From: Streptomyces sp. SID13726
GTDB taxonomy: Bacteria > Actinomycetota > Actinomycetes > Streptomycetales > Streptomycetaceae
Length of the DNA: 64,000 bases
Direction: 5' to 3'
NCBI RefSeq assembly: GCF_010548375.1
Contig: NZ_JAAGLY010000001.1
Span: forward strand, 124,001 to 188,000
A program made the translations under genes and the position numbers. Shown here one piece after another: positions 36,293 to 44,547 of the stretch (positions within the stretch are counted from its first letter, which is position 1; each line of letters starts with the position of its first letter). Below the pieces are notes generated by a model, which did no database searches, had not been told where the DNA came from, and saw nothing but the letters and a program-made list of their open reading frames with translations.

Positions 36293-36351
36293 GCTCTACG
36301 ACGACGGAGGGCGCCCTGAGGATCTCAGGGCGCCCTCCGTCGTCGTAGAGC
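36293..36351. terminator. 28-bp perfect hairpin between DUF3159 and trkA genes
   Basis: Bases 36293-36320 pair without mismatch with 36324-36351 around a three-base GAT loop. It abuts the TAG stop of the minus-strand TrkA gene and lies four bases after the DUF3159 stop. The symmetry makes it bidirectional. Confidence 0.92.
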
Positions 36352-37026
36352 CTAGGAAGCTTCCTGCTTGCGGACCGACAGCAGGTCCTCCAGCTGTTCC
36401 TCGCGGGCCTGGGCGGCCACGAAGAGGAGTTCGTCGCCGGCCTCCAGGGAGTCGTCCGGGGTCGGGGTGAGGACCCGGGTGCCGCGGATGATGGTGACCA
36501 GGGAGGTGTCCTCGGGCCACTCCACGTCGCCGACCTGGGTGCCGGCCAGGGCCGACTCCTCGGGGAGGGTCAGTTCGACGAGGTTCGCGTCGCCGTGGCT
36601 GAAGCGGAGCAGACGGACCAGGTCGCCGACGCTCACCGCCTCCTCGACCAGGGCCGACATCAGGCGCGGGGTGGAGACGGCGACGTCCACGCCCCAGGAC
36701 TCGTTGAACAGCCACTCGTTCTTCGGGTTGTTCACCCGTGCGACGACCCGGGGGACGCCGTACTCCGTCTTCGCCAGCAGGGAGACGACCAGGTTGACCT
36801 TGTCGTCGCCGGTCGCGGCGATCACGACGTTGCAGCGCTGGAGCGCGGCCTCGTCCAGGGAGGTGATCTCGCAGGCGTCGGCGAGCAGCCACTCCGCCTG
36901 CGGGACGCGCTCGACCGAGATGGCGGTCGGCGCCTTGTCGATGAGAAGGACCTCGTGGCCGTTCTCCAGCAGTTCGCCCGCGATCGAGCGGCCGACCGCG
37001 CCGGCACCGGCAATGGCGACCCTCAT
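36352..37026 (-). CDS. TrkA-family potassium-uptake regulatory protein (second of pair)
   Basis: A 224-residue peripheral membrane regulator. The RCK-N Rossmann domain starts RVAIAGAGAVGRSIAGELLE with the NAD-binding GxGxxG. An RCK-C domain (about 140-215) ends with DELLFVAAQAREEQLEDLL. It resembles mycobacterial CeoC (TrkA). The ATG shares one base with the upstream gene's TGA (TGATG), so the pair is translated together and probably forms a hetero-oligomer on a potassium channel that is not encoded here. Confidence 0.9.
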   Translation of the reverse strand: MRVAIAGAGAVGRSIAGELLENGHEVLLIDKAPTAISVERVPQAEWLLADACEITSLDEAALQRCNVVIAATGDDKVNLVVSLLAKTEYGVPRVVARVNNPKNEWLFNESWGVDVAVSTPRLMSALVEEAVSVGDLVRLLRFSHGDANLVELTLPEESALAGTQVGDVEWPEDTSLVTIIRGTRVLTPTPDDSLEAGDELLFVAAQAREEQLEDLLSVRKQEAS

Positions 37027-37697
37027 CAGTGACCGCCCTCCTCTTCGGGGCCCTCGGCGAAGGACGCCTCGACCTTCTCGATGTCGTCCGTACGCATCAT
37101 CACGTGGACCAGGTCGCCCTCCTGGAGCACCGTCTGCGAGGTGGGCAGAATCGCTTCGCCGAGCCGGGTGAGGAACGCCACGCGGACGCCCGTCTCCTCC
37201 TGCATCTTGCTGATCTTGTGGCCGACCCAGGCGGTCGAGGCGTGCACCTCGGCCAGCTGGACCCCACCGGTGGGATCGCGCCACAGCGGCTCCGCTCCGG
37301 ACGGCAGCAGCCGGCGCAGCATCTGGTCCGCCGTCCAGCGGACCGTGGCCACCGTCGGGATGCCCAGGCGCTGGTAGACCTCGGCGCGCCGAGGGTCGTA
37401 GATACGCGCGGCGACGTTCTCGATGCCGAACATCTCGCGGGCCACCCGGGCCGCGATGATGTTGGAGTTGTCGCCGCTGGAGACCGCCGCGAAGGCGCCG
37501 GCCTCCTCGATGCCCGCCTCGCGCAGGGTGTCCTGGTCGAAGCCGACGCCGGTGACGCGACGGCCGCCGAAACCGGAGCCCAGTCGTCGGAAGGCGGTGG
37601 GGTCCTGGTCGATCACGGCGACCGTGTGCCCCTGTTGCTCCAAGGTCTGGGCGAGAGCGGAACCCACTCTCCCGCAGCCCATGATGACGATGTGCAC
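37026..37697 (-). CDS. TrkA-family potassium-uptake regulatory protein (first of pair)
   Basis: A 223-residue paralogue of the downstream TrkA protein. It begins MHIVIMGCGRVGSALAQTLE with GxGxxG and an acidic residue closing the NAD pocket (VIDQDPTAF). The RCK-C domain includes HKISKMQEETGVRVAFLTR and GDLVHVMMRTDD. It resembles mycobacterial CeoB. The region upstream (37698-37822) is short and leads to a 31-residue gene on the same strand. Confidence 0.9.
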   Translation of the reverse strand: MHIVIMGCGRVGSALAQTLEQQGHTVAVIDQDPTAFRRLGSGFGGRRVTGVGFDQDTLREAGIEEAGAFAAVSSGDNSNIIAARVAREMFGIENVAARIYDPRRAEVYQRLGIPTVATVRWTADQMLRRLLPSGAEPLWRDPTGGVQLAEVHASTAWVGHKISKMQEETGVRVAFLTRLGEAILPTSQTVLQEGDLVHVMMRTDDIEKVEASFAEGPEEEGGH

Positions 37698-37822
37698 GAC
37701 CGTCCTTCCGGTGTCAATAGTTACTGCTCAGCCACATCAGGGTCTCAGACCGACGCCCAAGCTACACACGCGCGGTAGGACGACGGCACCCCTGTGCACG
37801 GTTGCCCGTGACTTCCTGTCGG

Positions 37823-37918
37823 TCAGCGGCGGCTGATGCTGCGGACGCTGGCGAGGGTGAGGATTCCGAGGCCGACGAGGGCGGCCGCGGCGCCGATCAG
37901 CTCTGCGGTCGTGTGCAT
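37823..37918 (-). CDS. Unannotated-size membrane peptide, 31 residues
   Basis: A 31-codon gene with a textbook AGGAGG five bases before its ATG at 37918. The product opens MHTTAELIG, has one hydrophobic alanine/leucine/valine/isoleucine helix (about residues 6-24) and ends in a basic RSISRR tail. This is the expected topology for a single-pass small membrane protein. It lies upstream of the TrkA pair on the same strand (125 bases between) and is divergent from the APC permease. Association with the potassium regulators or the permease is possible. Its size puts it below most annotation cut-offs. Confidence 0.8.
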   Translation of the reverse strand: MHTTAELIGAAAALVGLGILTLASVRSISRR

Positions 37919-38064
37919 GGGTCCTCCTGGGCGGCAGCGGGCTGGGTCTTGTCATATAGGCATGCCACTCCGGCCACCTGCGGATATCGCTGCCGGAGCG
38001 CCGCCGCGTTTCACCCAGTGGGCAGATCGGGGGTGGCGGGTGGTTGGGCACGCGTTCGAACGCC

Positions 38065-38081
38065 TACGATGCACTGTTGTG
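38065..38081 (+). promoter_or_regulatory. Possible -10 element and leaderless start of the APC permease
   Basis: TACGAT at 38065-38070 lies 8 bases before the GTG at 38079. If it is the -10, the transcript would start at or near the start codon. The -35 region is weak (around TGGTTG at 38041), so this is tentative. Confidence 0.35.
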
Positions 38082-40127
38082 TCCAAACTGACCGACGTGC
38101 CCAAACGCATCCTGATCGGGCGCGCACTGCGCAGTGACCGGCTCGGGGAAACGCTCCTGCCGAAGCGCATCGCCCTCCCCGTGTTCGCCTCCGACCCGCT
38201 GTCCTCCGTGGCGTACGCGCCCGGCGAGGTGCTGCTGGTCCTGTCCATCGCGGGCGTGTCGGCGTACCACTTCAGCCCGTGGATCGCCGTAGCGGTCGTC
38301 GTGCTGATGTTCACGGTGGTCGCCTCCTACCGGCAGAACGTGCACGCGTACCCGAGCGGTGGCGGCGACTACGAGGTGGCCAACACCAACCTCGGTCCCA
38401 AGGCCGGCCTCACGGTCGCCAGCGCCCTGCTCGTCGACTACGTCCTCACGGTCGCCGTGTCCATCGCCTCCGGCATCGAGAACCTCGGTTCCGCGGTCCC
38501 CTTCGTCGTCGAGCACAAGGTGCTCTGCGCGATCGCCGTGATCGTGCTGCTGACGCTGATGAACCTGCGCGGGGTCAAGGAGTCCGGCTCGCTCTTCGCG
38601 ATCCCGACGTACGTCTTCGTCACGGGCGTCTTCATCATGATCGCGTGGGGCGCCTTCCGCGGACTGGTCCTCGGCGACACCATGCGGGCACCGACCGCCG
38701 GGTACGAGATCAAGGCCGAGCACCAGGGACTGGCGGGCTTCGCCCTCGTCTTCCTGATGCTGCGGGCCTTCTCCTCCGGCTGTGCCGCGCTCACCGGCGT
38801 CGAGGCGATCTCCAACGGCGTGCCCGCCTTCCGCAAGCCCAAGTCGAAGAACGCGGCGACCACGCTCGCGATGATGGGCCTGCTCGCCGTCACCATGTTC
38901 TGCGGGATCATCGCGCTGGCCATGGTCACCAAGGTCCGGATGGCCGAGAACCCGGGCGTGGACCTGCTGAAGAACGGCGTCGCCATCGGCTCCGACTACG
39001 TCCAGAACCCGGTGATCTCCCAGGTCGCCGAGGCGGTCTTCGGCAAGGGCAGCTTCCTGTTCATCGTGCTCGCCGCGGCCACCGCCCTGGTGCTGTTCCT
39101 CGCCGCGAACACCGCGTACAACGGCTTCCCGCTGCTCGGCTCGATCCTCGCCCAGGACCGCTACCTCCCGCGTCAGCTGCACACCCGCGGCGACCGCCTC
39201 GCGTTCTCGAACGGCATCGTGCTGCTCGCGGGTGCGGCGGGACTGCTGGTCTGGATCTACGGCGCCGACTCGACGAGGTTGATCCAGCTCTACATCGTCG
39301 GCGTGTTCGTGTCCTTCACGCTCAGCCAGACCGGCATGGTCCGGCACTGGAACCGTCACCTCGCGACCGAGAAGGACCCGGCGAAGCGCAGCCACATGAT
39401 CCGCTCGCGGGCCATCAACGCCTTCGGTGCCTTCTTCACCGGGCTCGTCCTGGTCGTCGTGCTGGTCACGAAGTTCACGCACGGCGCCTGGGTCGCGCTG
39501 CTCGGCATGTGCATCTTCTACGCGACGATGACGGCGATCCGTAAGCACTACGACCGCGTCGCCGAGGAGATCGCCGCGCCGGAGGGCCCGAGCGACGACA
39601 GCCTGCGGCCGTCCCGCGTCCACTCCGTCGTCCTGATCTCCAAGATCCACCGCCCGGCCCTGCGCGCCCTCGCCTACGCCAAGCTGATGCGCTCGGACTC
39701 GCTGGAGGCGCTGAGCGTCAACGTGGACCCGGCCGAGACCAAGGCGCTGCGCGCGGAGTGGGAACGGCGCGGGATCGACGTACCCCTGAAGGTGCTGGAC
39801 TCGCCGTACCGCGAGATCACGCGGCCGATCATCGACTACGTCAAGGGGCTGCGGAAGGAGTCGCCGCGGGACGCGGTGTCCGTGATCATCCCGGAGTACG
39901 TGGTCGGGCACTGGTACGAGCATCTGCTGCACAACCAGAGCGCGTTGCGGCTCAAGGGGCGGCTGCTGTTCACACCGGGGGTCATGGTGACCTCGGTGCC
40001 GTACCAGTTGCAGTCCTCGGAGGCGGCTCGCGACCGTGCCCGAAAGCGGCAGGAGTGGAACGCGCCGGGAGCGGTGCGGCGGGGGCCGGCGGTGGATCGG
40101 GCGAAGGAGACTTCGGCGCCGAAGTAG
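38079..40127 (+). CDS. APC-superfamily amino-acid permease with C-terminal cytoplasmic domain
   Basis: A 682-residue transporter. About twelve transmembrane helices (residues 35-490) are followed by a soluble domain of about 190 residues. The first helix region, LPVFASDPLSSVAYAPGEVL, and SYRQNVHAYPSGGGDYEVA are the conserved APC consensus. Homologues sit beside the TRAM methyltransferase in mycobacteria. The substrate is likely an amino acid or cation, unproven. I start at the GTG at 38079 (VSKLTDVPKR); upstream codons of the open frame have poor composition. The end of the coding region carries the first unit of a tandem repeat. Confidence 0.88.
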   Translation: MSKLTDVPKRILIGRALRSDRLGETLLPKRIALPVFASDPLSSVAYAPGEVLLVLSIAGVSAYHFSPWIAVAVVVLMFTVVASYRQNVHAYPSGGGDYEVANTNLGPKAGLTVASALLVDYVLTVAVSIASGIENLGSAVPFVVEHKVLCAIAVIVLLTLMNLRGVKESGSLFAIPTYVFVTGVFIMIAWGAFRGLVLGDTMRAPTAGYEIKAEHQGLAGFALVFLMLRAFSSGCAALTGVEAISNGVPAFRKPKSKNAATTLAMMGLLAVTMFCGIIALAMVTKVRMAENPGVDLLKNGVAIGSDYVQNPVISQVAEAVFGKGSFLFIVLAAATALVLFLAANTAYNGFPLLGSILAQDRYLPRQLHTRGDRLAFSNGIVLLAGAAGLLVWIYGADSTRLIQLYIVGVFVSFTLSQTGMVRHWNRHLATEKDPAKRSHMIRSRAINAFGAFFTGLVLVVVLVTKFTHGAWVALLGMCIFYATMTAIRKHYDRVAEEIAAPEGPSDDSLRPSRVHSVVLISKIHRPALRALAYAKLMRSDSLEALSVNVDPAETKALRAEWERRGIDVPLKVLDSPYREITRPIIDYVKGLRKESPRDAVSVIIPEYVVGHWYEHLLHNQSALRLKGRLLFTPGVMVTSVPYQLQSSEAARDRARKRQEWNAPGAVRRGPAVDRAKETSAPK

Positions 40128-40240
40128 GGGTGGGGGCGGGAGTGGGGCAGGTGTGGTGCCGAAGTAGGTGTGGGTGCGGGGCAGGCGTGGTGTTGAAGTA
40201 GGCGTGGGTGCGGGGCGGAGCAGGCGTGGTGCCGACGTAG
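40118..40240. repeat. Imperfect tandem repeats spanning the APC stop codon
   Basis: Units of 40, 34 and 39 bases (40118-40157, 40158-40191, 40192-40230) and a 10-base partial (40231-40240) each begin GCCGAAGTAG or GTTGAAGTAG and continue GTGTGGGTGCGGGGCAGGCGTGGT with indels. The TAG of the first unit is the permease stop codon. Later units put further in-frame-looking TAGs downstream. The run is strongly G-rich on the plus strand. Confidence 0.85.
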
Positions 40241-40295
40241 ACTGGTCGGCTGTTGTCTCGACCCGCTTCCCTCACTTCTCTGGAGTCACCCCGCC

Positions 40296-41615
40296 ATGCA
40301 GGCAGAACCGAAGAAATCGCTGGTCGGGGAGGAATACGAGGTCGAGGTCGGCCCCGTCGCCCACGGCGGGCACTGCATCGCCCGTACGGCCGACGGCCAG
40401 GTGCTGTTCGTCCGGCACACGCTGCCCGGTGAGCGGGTCGTGGCCCGGGTGACGGAGGGCGAGGAGGGGGCGCGGTTCCTGCGCGCCGACGCGGTCTCGG
40501 TCCTGGAGGCTTCCAAGGACCGTATCGAGGCGCCCTGCCCCTACGCCGGTCCCGGCCGCTGCGGCGGCTGCGACTGGCAGCACGCCAAGCCGGGGGCGCA
40601 GCGGCGGCTCAAGGGCGAGGTGGTCGCCGAGCAGCTGAAGCGGCTCGCGGGCCTCACCCCGGAGGAGGTCGGCTGGGACGGCACGGTGATGCCGGCCGAG
40701 GGCGACAAGCTGCCCGCGGGCGAGGTGCCGGCCTGGCGGACGCGGGTGCAGTACGCGGTCTCCGACGACGGCAGGGCGGGCCTGCGCCGGCACCGCTCGC
40801 ACGAGGTCGAGCCGATCGAGCACTGCATGATCGCGGCGCCGGGCGTGAGCGAGCTGGGCGTCGAGGAGCGTGACTGGTCCGGGATGGCGTCGGTGGAGGC
40901 CATCGCGGCGACGGGTTCGCAGGACCGCATGGTCATCCTGGAGCCCCGCCCGGGTGCCCGCCTTCCCCTCGTGGAACTCGACAAGCCGGTCTCCGTGATG
41001 CGCGTCGAGGAGAAGGACGGCGGTATCCACCGCGTCCACGGCCGCGCGTTCGTGCGTGAGCGGGCGGACGGCCGTACGCACCGGGTGGGCAGCGGCGGCT
41101 TCTGGCAGGTCCACCCCCAGGCGGCCGACACCCTCGTCAAGGCCGTCATGCAGGGCCTGCTGCCGCGCAAGGGCGAGATGGCACTCGACCTCTACTGCGG
41201 TGTCGGCCTGTTCGCGGGCGCACTGGCCGACCGCCTCGGCGAGCGCGGCGCGGTACTCGGTATCGAGTCCGGCAAGCGGGCCGTCGAGGACGCCCGCCAC
41301 AACCTCGCCGACTTCGAACGCGTGCGGATCGAGCAGGGCAAGGTGGAGAGCGTCCTGCCGCGAACCGGGATCACGGAGGTCGACCTGATCGTCCTGGATC
41401 CGCCGCGGGCGGGGGCGGGGCGGAAGACGGTGGAGCATCTGGCGTCGCTGGGGGCGCGGCGGATCGCGTATGTGGCGTGCGATCCGGCTGCGTTGGCGCG
41501 GGACTTGGGGTACTTCCGGGACGGGGGGTATCGGGTGCGGATGTTGCGGGTTTTTGATCTGTTTCCGATGACTCATCATGTGGAGTGCGTGGCGATTCTG
41601 GAGCCGGTGAAGTAA
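40296..41615 (+). CDS. TRAM-domain 23S rRNA/tRNA (uracil-5-)-methyltransferase, TrmA/RlmD family
   Basis: A 439-residue SAM-dependent RNA methyltransferase. A TRAM domain (about 10-65) precedes four cysteines fitting the [4Fe-4S] site of RlmD-type enzymes: C81, C89, C92 and C177. The SAM motif is DLYCGVGLFAG. The catalytic cysteine is C395 in YVACDPAALARDL, following LDPPRAGAG. The last 17 codons coincide with a 51-base sequence repeated at 53632-53682, so the 3' end of this gene is the insertion site of the downstream island and its final residues (after ILEP) are supplied by the element. The ATG at 40296 follows a weak ribosome binding site. Confidence 0.92.
   Translation: MQAEPKKSLVGEEYEVEVGPVAHGGHCIARTADGQVLFVRHTLPGERVVARVTEGEEGARFLRADAVSVLEASKDRIEAPCPYAGPGRCGGCDWQHAKPGAQRRLKGEVVAEQLKRLAGLTPEEVGWDGTVMPAEGDKLPAGEVPAWRTRVQYAVSDDGRAGLRRHRSHEVEPIEHCMIAAPGVSELGVEERDWSGMASVEAIAATGSQDRMVILEPRPGARLPLVELDKPVSVMRVEEKDGGIHRVHGRAFVRERADGRTHRVGSGGFWQVHPQAADTLVKAVMQGLLPRKGEMALDLYCGVGLFAGALADRLGERGAVLGIESGKRAVEDARHNLADFERVRIEQGKVESVLPRTGITEVDLIVLDPPRAGAGRKTVEHLASLGARRIAYVACDPAALARDLGYFRDGGYRVRMLRVFDLFPMTHHVECVAILEPVK
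41555..41605 (+). repeat. Left attachment-like direct repeat inside methyltransferase 3' end
   Basis: This 51-base segment matches 53632-53682 with four mismatches (positions 41560, 41561, 41567, 41588). The inner 38 bases (41568-41605) differ at one base only. The position in the last codons of a conserved gene is typical of integrative-element attachment sites. Confidence 0.85.
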
Positions 41616-41651
41616 CAGGCGTTGACCTGGGGATCTGCAGTCCGGGCATGT

Positions 41652-41688
41652 CGCTCGACCTGTTTCCCGCTATCCAACAGGTTGAGCG
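41652..41688. repeat. Inverted repeat just inside the island
   Basis: CGCTCGACCTGTT (41652-41664) pairs with AACAGGTTGAGCG (41676-41688), with one mismatch and an 11-base loop. It may be the methyltransferase terminator or a recombinase arm site. Confidence 0.6.
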
Positions 41689-41998
41689 GGCCGTGTGCTT
41701 GCCAGAAGCGGCGTGATCTGCACGGTTATGGTGAAGTGGCGCTCCAGCCGGTGGCAGTGTCACCGTGGCTTTGGGAGATCCCGACGCTCAGATGACGCCC
41801 TTCCTGAGTGAATGTCAGGTAGCTGGGATCTCCGTTGTGAGACTACGATCCTTCGCTCGAAGACGGTCGTCGTGATGGGCTATGCCGCTTCAGTGAGTCG
41901 AGATCGTGTACCTGAGGTTCGTCGAGATGCCTCGCGATCATTGACCGTCCGTTCCTCAAGTAGTCGAGCCTCAGGTTCCTCGACCGCTGGGCACTTAC

Positions 41999-42142
41999 AT
42001 GGCCAGCCGACAGGTTTTTCCATTCACGCCGGTGCCGGAGTCTCGGGCAGAACCTGCCTGGGCCGGTGGTGCGGCGGAGAGCGGGCGCGGCCTCGCACCG
42101 CGGCCAGTAGAGGAAGTGCTCGTTCGCCTGGAGAGAGACTGA
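41999..42142 (+). CDS. Possible 47-residue peptide upstream of jetA
   Basis: An ATG-initiated frame of 47 codons, opening MASRQVFPFTPVPESRAEPA and ending VLVRLERD, ends 78 bases before jetA. It has no strong ribosome binding site and no recognised family. The amino-acid composition looks protein-like rather than random, and the frame shows third-position G/C preference. It could be a short regulator, a gene remnant carried in with the element, or chance. Confidence 0.35.
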   Translation: MASRQVFPFTPVPESRAEPAWAGGAAESGRGLAPRPVEEVLVRLERD

Positions 42143-42220
42143 AACTACGCGTTTCTCGCCCGAGTGGGTCGGCGCATAGTTACAGTGCCTGCTGTGCGTG
42201 GTGAATCGGCGGAGTCATCC

Positions 42221-43702
42221 GTGAACATGCCAGATGACGGGCTCGTCCGCAGGGTTAAAGCACTGGCCTGCACTGCGCCACTGCAGGCTCTGGAGGACAA
42301 CAAGGGGAGCCTGGGGCGCGTCGACGCCCGCTCCTACCACATGGTGGAACTCGCCCTGCACACCATCGACCAGGTCGCGATGGCCATGGACTTTGACCGA
42401 GGGGCGGAGCACGCCAAGGTGATCGAACAGGTCAGTCACTTTGCTGCGGTCCAGGCGCCGGAGCAGCGGGAGCACGAGCATCGCGCCGTAGCCGAGTGGG
42501 TGCTCCACAAACTCATCAACATCGGTACCCTCGACCGAGGGTTCACCTGGACGTACGGGCGGGTGGATGGCGAAGGTGCCTACAGCCGCTACGACTTCGA
42601 CTTCAAACTGCTCGTAGAGCACTCCACCTCCGACGGGCAGGTGTACTTACGGGTTACAGACGAAGCCATCAACGTTCTGGTGGGTGCGCTTGACACGGAT
42701 GTGGAGTCAGCGCAGGTAGCCGCCGAGCACAAGCTCGAATACCTCATCACCCGCGGTCGGTTGGAAGACGCGAAACTCGCCGCAGAGCAGGCCAGATACC
42801 GGACCGTTCAATACGGGGAGTACCTGCGGCAGTATCTGGATGCCACCCGGCGGGATGTGCGAACAGTTGACTGGGAGCAGCAGGTCCCCACCCTGCTGGA
42901 GGAGGCGCTGGAGCACATCGAGGCGCGGTACCGGCACGAGAGTGCCATCCTGACCAACATCACCGAACACCGCGATGGGGCCCTTGACGCGCGGAAGAAG
43001 GAGCAAGCAGCAGGGCTTGTTGACATTGTTCGGGACTGCATTCATCGGCACATGCAATTGCAGACCAGATTGCAGGGCGCAGGTGCGCTGTTCCGTGAGG
43101 AGCAGGACCGCCAGCAATTCTCCGGGCCGCCCCAACGCGCGGCGGTCGATGTCTTCAACCAGCTACTGGTGCCGCTTCTCGGCTTGTCTGTAGGCCTCGC
43201 CGTGGCGCCGGTAACCGACTTCTTCCGGTTCGGGGTGGCGCCCGCACCGCCAGCGGTAATCTCCTTGAACACACTCGTGGGTCGACTGCTGACGGTGCGT
43301 TCGGATGGCAGTGTGTACGCCGGAGCCGTGCCCGTACCCGATGTGAGACGAGAAGGGGACGCCCCGCGATTCAGCGAAGCGGACCAGCGCATCGCGGGCA
43401 AACTCATCGACGTGGCTGTGGACGAGCCCCGGCCCCTGAGCGCCCTGCTGAGCGAGGCGCGTAGTTACGGACCCATGGTCGAGCGGCTTGTGTTGCACGA
43501 TGCTGTGCACGCGTTCAGTCCGGCTCTCAGTGAAGCCATGCTGCGCGGTGACAGCACCGTATTGATCGCGGTCCCGGCGGTTGGTGAATTCGACAGTCCT
43601 TCGGTGGGTGGCGATGAACTTCTCATCTCCCGGGTGCACTTGAAGGCGCCGGAGGGCGAGTGGGACGACGACTGTTCGCGAGACGAGGAGTTTGACGAGT
43701 GA
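42221..43702 (+). CDS. JetA-like (MukF/kleisin-type) subunit of a Wadjet-like system
   Basis: A 493-residue protein in the first position of the operon. Helix-rich N-terminal and central parts (for example EQQVPTLLEEALEHIEARYR) precede a C-terminal region with winged-helix character. Size and position match JetA, the kleisin that bridges the SMC heads in Wadjet/MukBEF complexes. Individual motifs are weak and I recognise it mainly from context. I start at the GTG at 42221, six bases after GGAG; an in-frame ATG lies at 42227. The stop overlaps the jetB-like GTG (GTGA). An acidic tail (DDDCSRDEEFDE) ends the protein. Confidence 0.65.
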   Translation: MNMPDDGLVRRVKALACTAPLQALEDNKGSLGRVDARSYHMVELALHTIDQVAMAMDFDRGAEHAKVIEQVSHFAAVQAPEQREHEHRAVAEWVLHKLINIGTLDRGFTWTYGRVDGEGAYSRYDFDFKLLVEHSTSDGQVYLRVTDEAINVLVGALDTDVESAQVAAEHKLEYLITRGRLEDAKLAAEQARYRTVQYGEYLRQYLDATRRDVRTVDWEQQVPTLLEEALEHIEARYRHESAILTNITEHRDGALDARKKEQAAGLVDIVRDCIHRHMQLQTRLQGAGALFREEQDRQQFSGPPQRAAVDVFNQLLVPLLGLSVGLAVAPVTDFFRFGVAPAPPAVISLNTLVGRLLTVRSDGSVYAGAVPVPDVRREGDAPRFSEADQRIAGKLIDVAVDEPRPLSALLSEARSYGPMVERLVLHDAVHAFSPALSEAMLRGDSTVLIAVPAVGEFDSPSVGGDELLISRVHLKAPEGEWDDDCSRDEEFDE

Positions 43703-44547
43703 CGTCGGCCATCACGATGGATGACGCCGAGGACGCCGCGAAGCTCATCGCCTTCGGCATACGTCCGCGGCAGAGGCCCGCCAAAGACCGCGCCTACCGG
43801 GACCTGGTGGTCAGGTACCGAACCGAAAGCGACTTCCAGGGCCTGGTGGAACGTACGGCTCGGGGCCTCGGACTCAAGGTTCTCGGTGCCACCGAGGACA
43901 TCGGTGTGGCCTTGGCAGCGCTGCCGAACTCGGTCTTTGAGACGAAGATCGAGGACTACGTGCGGGTCGCGAGACAACGCGGCGAGGGCGAGAGACTGTT
44001 GCACGGCATCATTCATCTCGCGGTTGCTGCCCTGGCCTTTCCACGCCCCGACGATCTGGCCAACGACGGTTACACGGGGCGTGTCAGTGCCGAAGCTGTG
44101 GACACGGCCGTACGCGACACGTGCGACCGGCTGCGTGAGAAGGCTGCTGCCGCGGAGGCTGGAGGGGACACCCCCACCGACTCACCTGAGCTGGAGAAGG
44201 TGTGGACTGCGTACGCCCGTCGGCCGGAAGCGGCACTGACCAAGGACGGCAGGCTGGCGATGAACTCGACGAAGGGCATGATCACCAGGGCCCTCAACTT
44301 CCTCACCGAGCAGGGATTCCTGGCAGTCGCGGGTGCGGGACAGGACGGCTGGTACCGGACGACCCCGCGCTACCAACTCCAGGTCCGTGAACTGGCGGCG
44401 ACCAGCGCGTTCGAGGAACTGCTTGCTCTCGGAGTCGTACCGATCTCCTCACATGGCACCTTGCGGACAGCCCCGCAGGACTCCGCGGATCGGAGCACTG
44501 ACACAACGACACCAGGTGCGGCGGACGGGGGACTGTTCCATGTATGA
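43699..44547 (+). CDS. JetB-like (MukE/KITE-type) subunit
   Basis: A 282-residue protein in the second operon position. The middle contains helices and a winged-helix-like segment, SPELEKVWTAYARRPEAAL and MITRALNFLTEQGFLAVAG, which fits KITE proteins (MukE/JetB) that bind kleisins. The flexible C-terminal 35 residues are Ser/Thr/Gly-rich. The GTG start overlaps the jetA-like stop by four bases, and its last eight bases overlap the SMC gene. Size fits JetB (about 200-280); the family assignment is by context. Confidence 0.65.
   Translation: MTSAITMDDAEDAAKLIAFGIRPRQRPAKDRAYRDLVVRYRTESDFQGLVERTARGLGLKVLGATEDIGVALAALPNSVFETKIEDYVRVARQRGEGERLLHGIIHLAVAALAFPRPDDLANDGYTGRVSAEAVDTAVRDTCDRLREKAAAAEAGGDTPTDSPELEKVWTAYARRPEAALTKDGRLAMNSTKGMITRALNFLTEQGFLAVAGAGQDGWYRTTPRYQLQVRELAATSAFEELLALGVVPISSHGTLRTAPQDSADRSTDTTTPGAADGGLFHV

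Larger units (their letters stand above)
41616..42220. other. Left-end non-coding region of island with repeats
   Basis: The 605 bases between the methyltransferase stop and jetA hold a 13-bp inverted repeat near the junction (41652-41688). They also hold two 15-bp direct repeats, CCTGAGGTTCGTCGA at 41911-41925 and CCTCAGGTTCCTCGA at 41969-41983, with a related CCTCAAGTAGTCGA at 41954-41967. A possible 47-codon gene (41999-42142) follows. Promoters of the operon must lie here, but I cannot place one securely. Confidence 0.5.
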
